Assembly: GCA_014825775.1 (NCBI GenBank)
Contig: MVAQ01000069.1
Location: 1-64,000, forward strand
Direction: 5' to 3'
Origin: Krasilnikovozyma curviuscula
Lineage: Eukaryota > Basidiomycota > Tremellomycetes > Cystofilobasidiales > Mrakiaceae
DNA length: 64,000 bases
The notes beneath the pieces are model-generated. The model saw only the letters and a list, made by a program, of their open reading frames with translations. It did not search any database and was not told the DNA's origin. The translations under genes were made by a program, and so were the position numbers. Below are positions 62,932 to 64,000 of this stretch, in pieces. Position 1 is the stretch's first letter. Each line of letters begins with the position of its first letter.

Positions 62932-64000
62932 AACACTTACGACTACCCGACGGAAGGAATATCTAGATTTTTTTTGTCTTAACAATGATATTAAAACTCA
63001 TTCATCATTCTTGTGATCTCCGAAAGCTTTGGCCCGAGGTGGTTTCAGCTCGGATCTAAAATGGAGCGTTGCATCACCACTGAGTCGAAGAATCAAAACA
63101 AAGTAGCCGCGGCGCAAAGTTCGTCTATTCCCCAATAAGCAGAGGCGTGGCTTGATGCATATTGACTTTGAAAACGATTCAATGACGTAAGTCAGCCGCC
63201 TCTTGCTTGAAACCAATCTTCAGCACATGTCATTGCGCGCTGCCAAGTCAAAGCGAGAACAACTATAAATCTACAGATCTTGTCTTAGCGAAGTGAGAAA
63301 TTCTCTAGAATTTATGAAGATCAAGCCAAACGCAGAAACGCAAGAATGTCGTGCAAACAGGGGACGAACACGTCAGCGGCAGCCCCGCTTTTTGGCATTT
63401 GGGATAACTCGCAAGTGGATAAGTGGACATTACGACTCGGGTAGGAGCGACTTTTTTTTCTATAATTCTAGTGTAGAGAACTAGTTTTCCAACAGTAGGT
63501 CCTGACTTTTCATTACGTTGTCATGCTGTTTTGTGCCTTGCCGTTAGTGATACTTTCGGTCTCTTTAAGAGATGTGGGACCTAATGCTTCCTAGAGAGAC
63601 TCAGCTCAGTATGAGTTCCCACTCTAAGCAATCGGATTGATTTCCTCTCACTGGAAACTCTCAGGAAGATCGAGTTCTCATCATCAGCCTCTCTCTCGAG
63701 CGCGCCTTGCCATCTCGTTCCATCTCCGCTTGAAAGACCACCAGGACCTTGTCCATATTCAATCATCGATCTCTTCCTGACAATAAGAAAAAACGTAACT
63801 ACTCAAATCTTACCAACACGTTCACAACCCACATATCCTGCTCTGACGAATCCGAGTTGACCGCTGCGAAGATGTGCCCGCCATCTTTGCTTTGCCTTCT
63901 CGTTTCGGGCAGCGTCCATTCGAAAGATTTTCTTTCCCGTTTGAGAGAAATGTCTTAAGGAACAATAATGGTGATCGACTGGAGGTACAGGCCCTGTCAA
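62932..64000. other. Right-hand end, no supported gene
   Basis: About 1.07 kb after BiP. A TATAAAT-like string near 63266 precedes an ATG frame at 63314, but the short Arg-rich translation is not convincing. No conserved domain, tRNA or repeat was seen up to the window edge. Confidence 0.45.

Overview
The window comes from the nuclear genome of a basidiomycetous fungus, most likely a yeast-like Tremellomycete or relative. Nearly every gene carries several short introns (about 50-110 nt) with GT..AG ends and CTRAC-type branch sites. The gene repertoire includes a fused allantoicase/ureidoglycolate lyase like the Cryptococcus DAL2,3,3 gene and a complex I assembly factor. The lineage call is inference. 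I rebuilt the gene models by hand from splice signals and protein conservation, so outer coordinates are firmer than every internal exon edge.

Layout. 1-329: 3' end of histone H2A (+). 511-2896: membrane-anchored TAP-like peptidase (-), divergent from a GNAT acetyltransferase (+, 3275-4128). 4527-6034: bZIP factor (-) with a long upstream ORF. 6501-8605: mitochondrial dihydrolipoamide dehydrogenase (-). 9332-12237: secreted GH78-type glycosidase (-). 12885-13887: eIF5A (-). 14610-15790: Mn superoxide dismutase without a transit peptide (-). 16269-17680: cap-binding protein CBC2 (-). 17878-19886 and 20146-21769: an FAD oxidoreductase and a 2-oxoglutarate/Fe(II) dioxygenase in tandem (-). 22381-27116: two tandem secreted double-psi-barrel (RlpA/expansin-like) proteins (+). 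27571-29927: DAL2,3,3-type fusion (+). 30289-31568: secreted gEgh16-like protein (-). 32196-33453: glutathione peroxidase with an alternative mitochondrial leader (-). 34340-35053: small unknown protein (-). 35817-37643: prephenate dehydrogenase (+). 37855-42560: RNA polymerase III second-largest subunit (+). 43555-45135: DCC1 (-), divergent from an unknown intronless gene (+, 45318-46022). 46511-47627: unknown protein (-). 47920-52103: Tps3/Tsl1-like trehalose synthase regulatory subunit (-). 52477-53716: NDUFAF6-like factor (-). 53862-56087: Ubp6/USP14 (+). 56269-59810: COG2 (+). 60139-62931: ER Hsp70 BiP/Kar2 with HDEL (+). 62932-64000: no supported gene.

Most genes are housekeeping. The accessory stretch is roughly 9.3-31.6 kb, where four secreted proteins (GH78 glycosidase, two double-psi-barrel paralogues, gEgh16-like) sit among small-molecule oxidases and purine catabolism. 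The most unusual content is the tandem double-psi-barrel pair with a shared, unrecognised, N-glycan-rich C-terminal domain. Other points of note are the apparently cytosolic MnSOD, the two-start glutathione peroxidase, the doubly degenerate trehalose synthase-like protein, a possible micro-exon in the Pol III subunit gene, and an H2A tail with no SQ motif in the best model.
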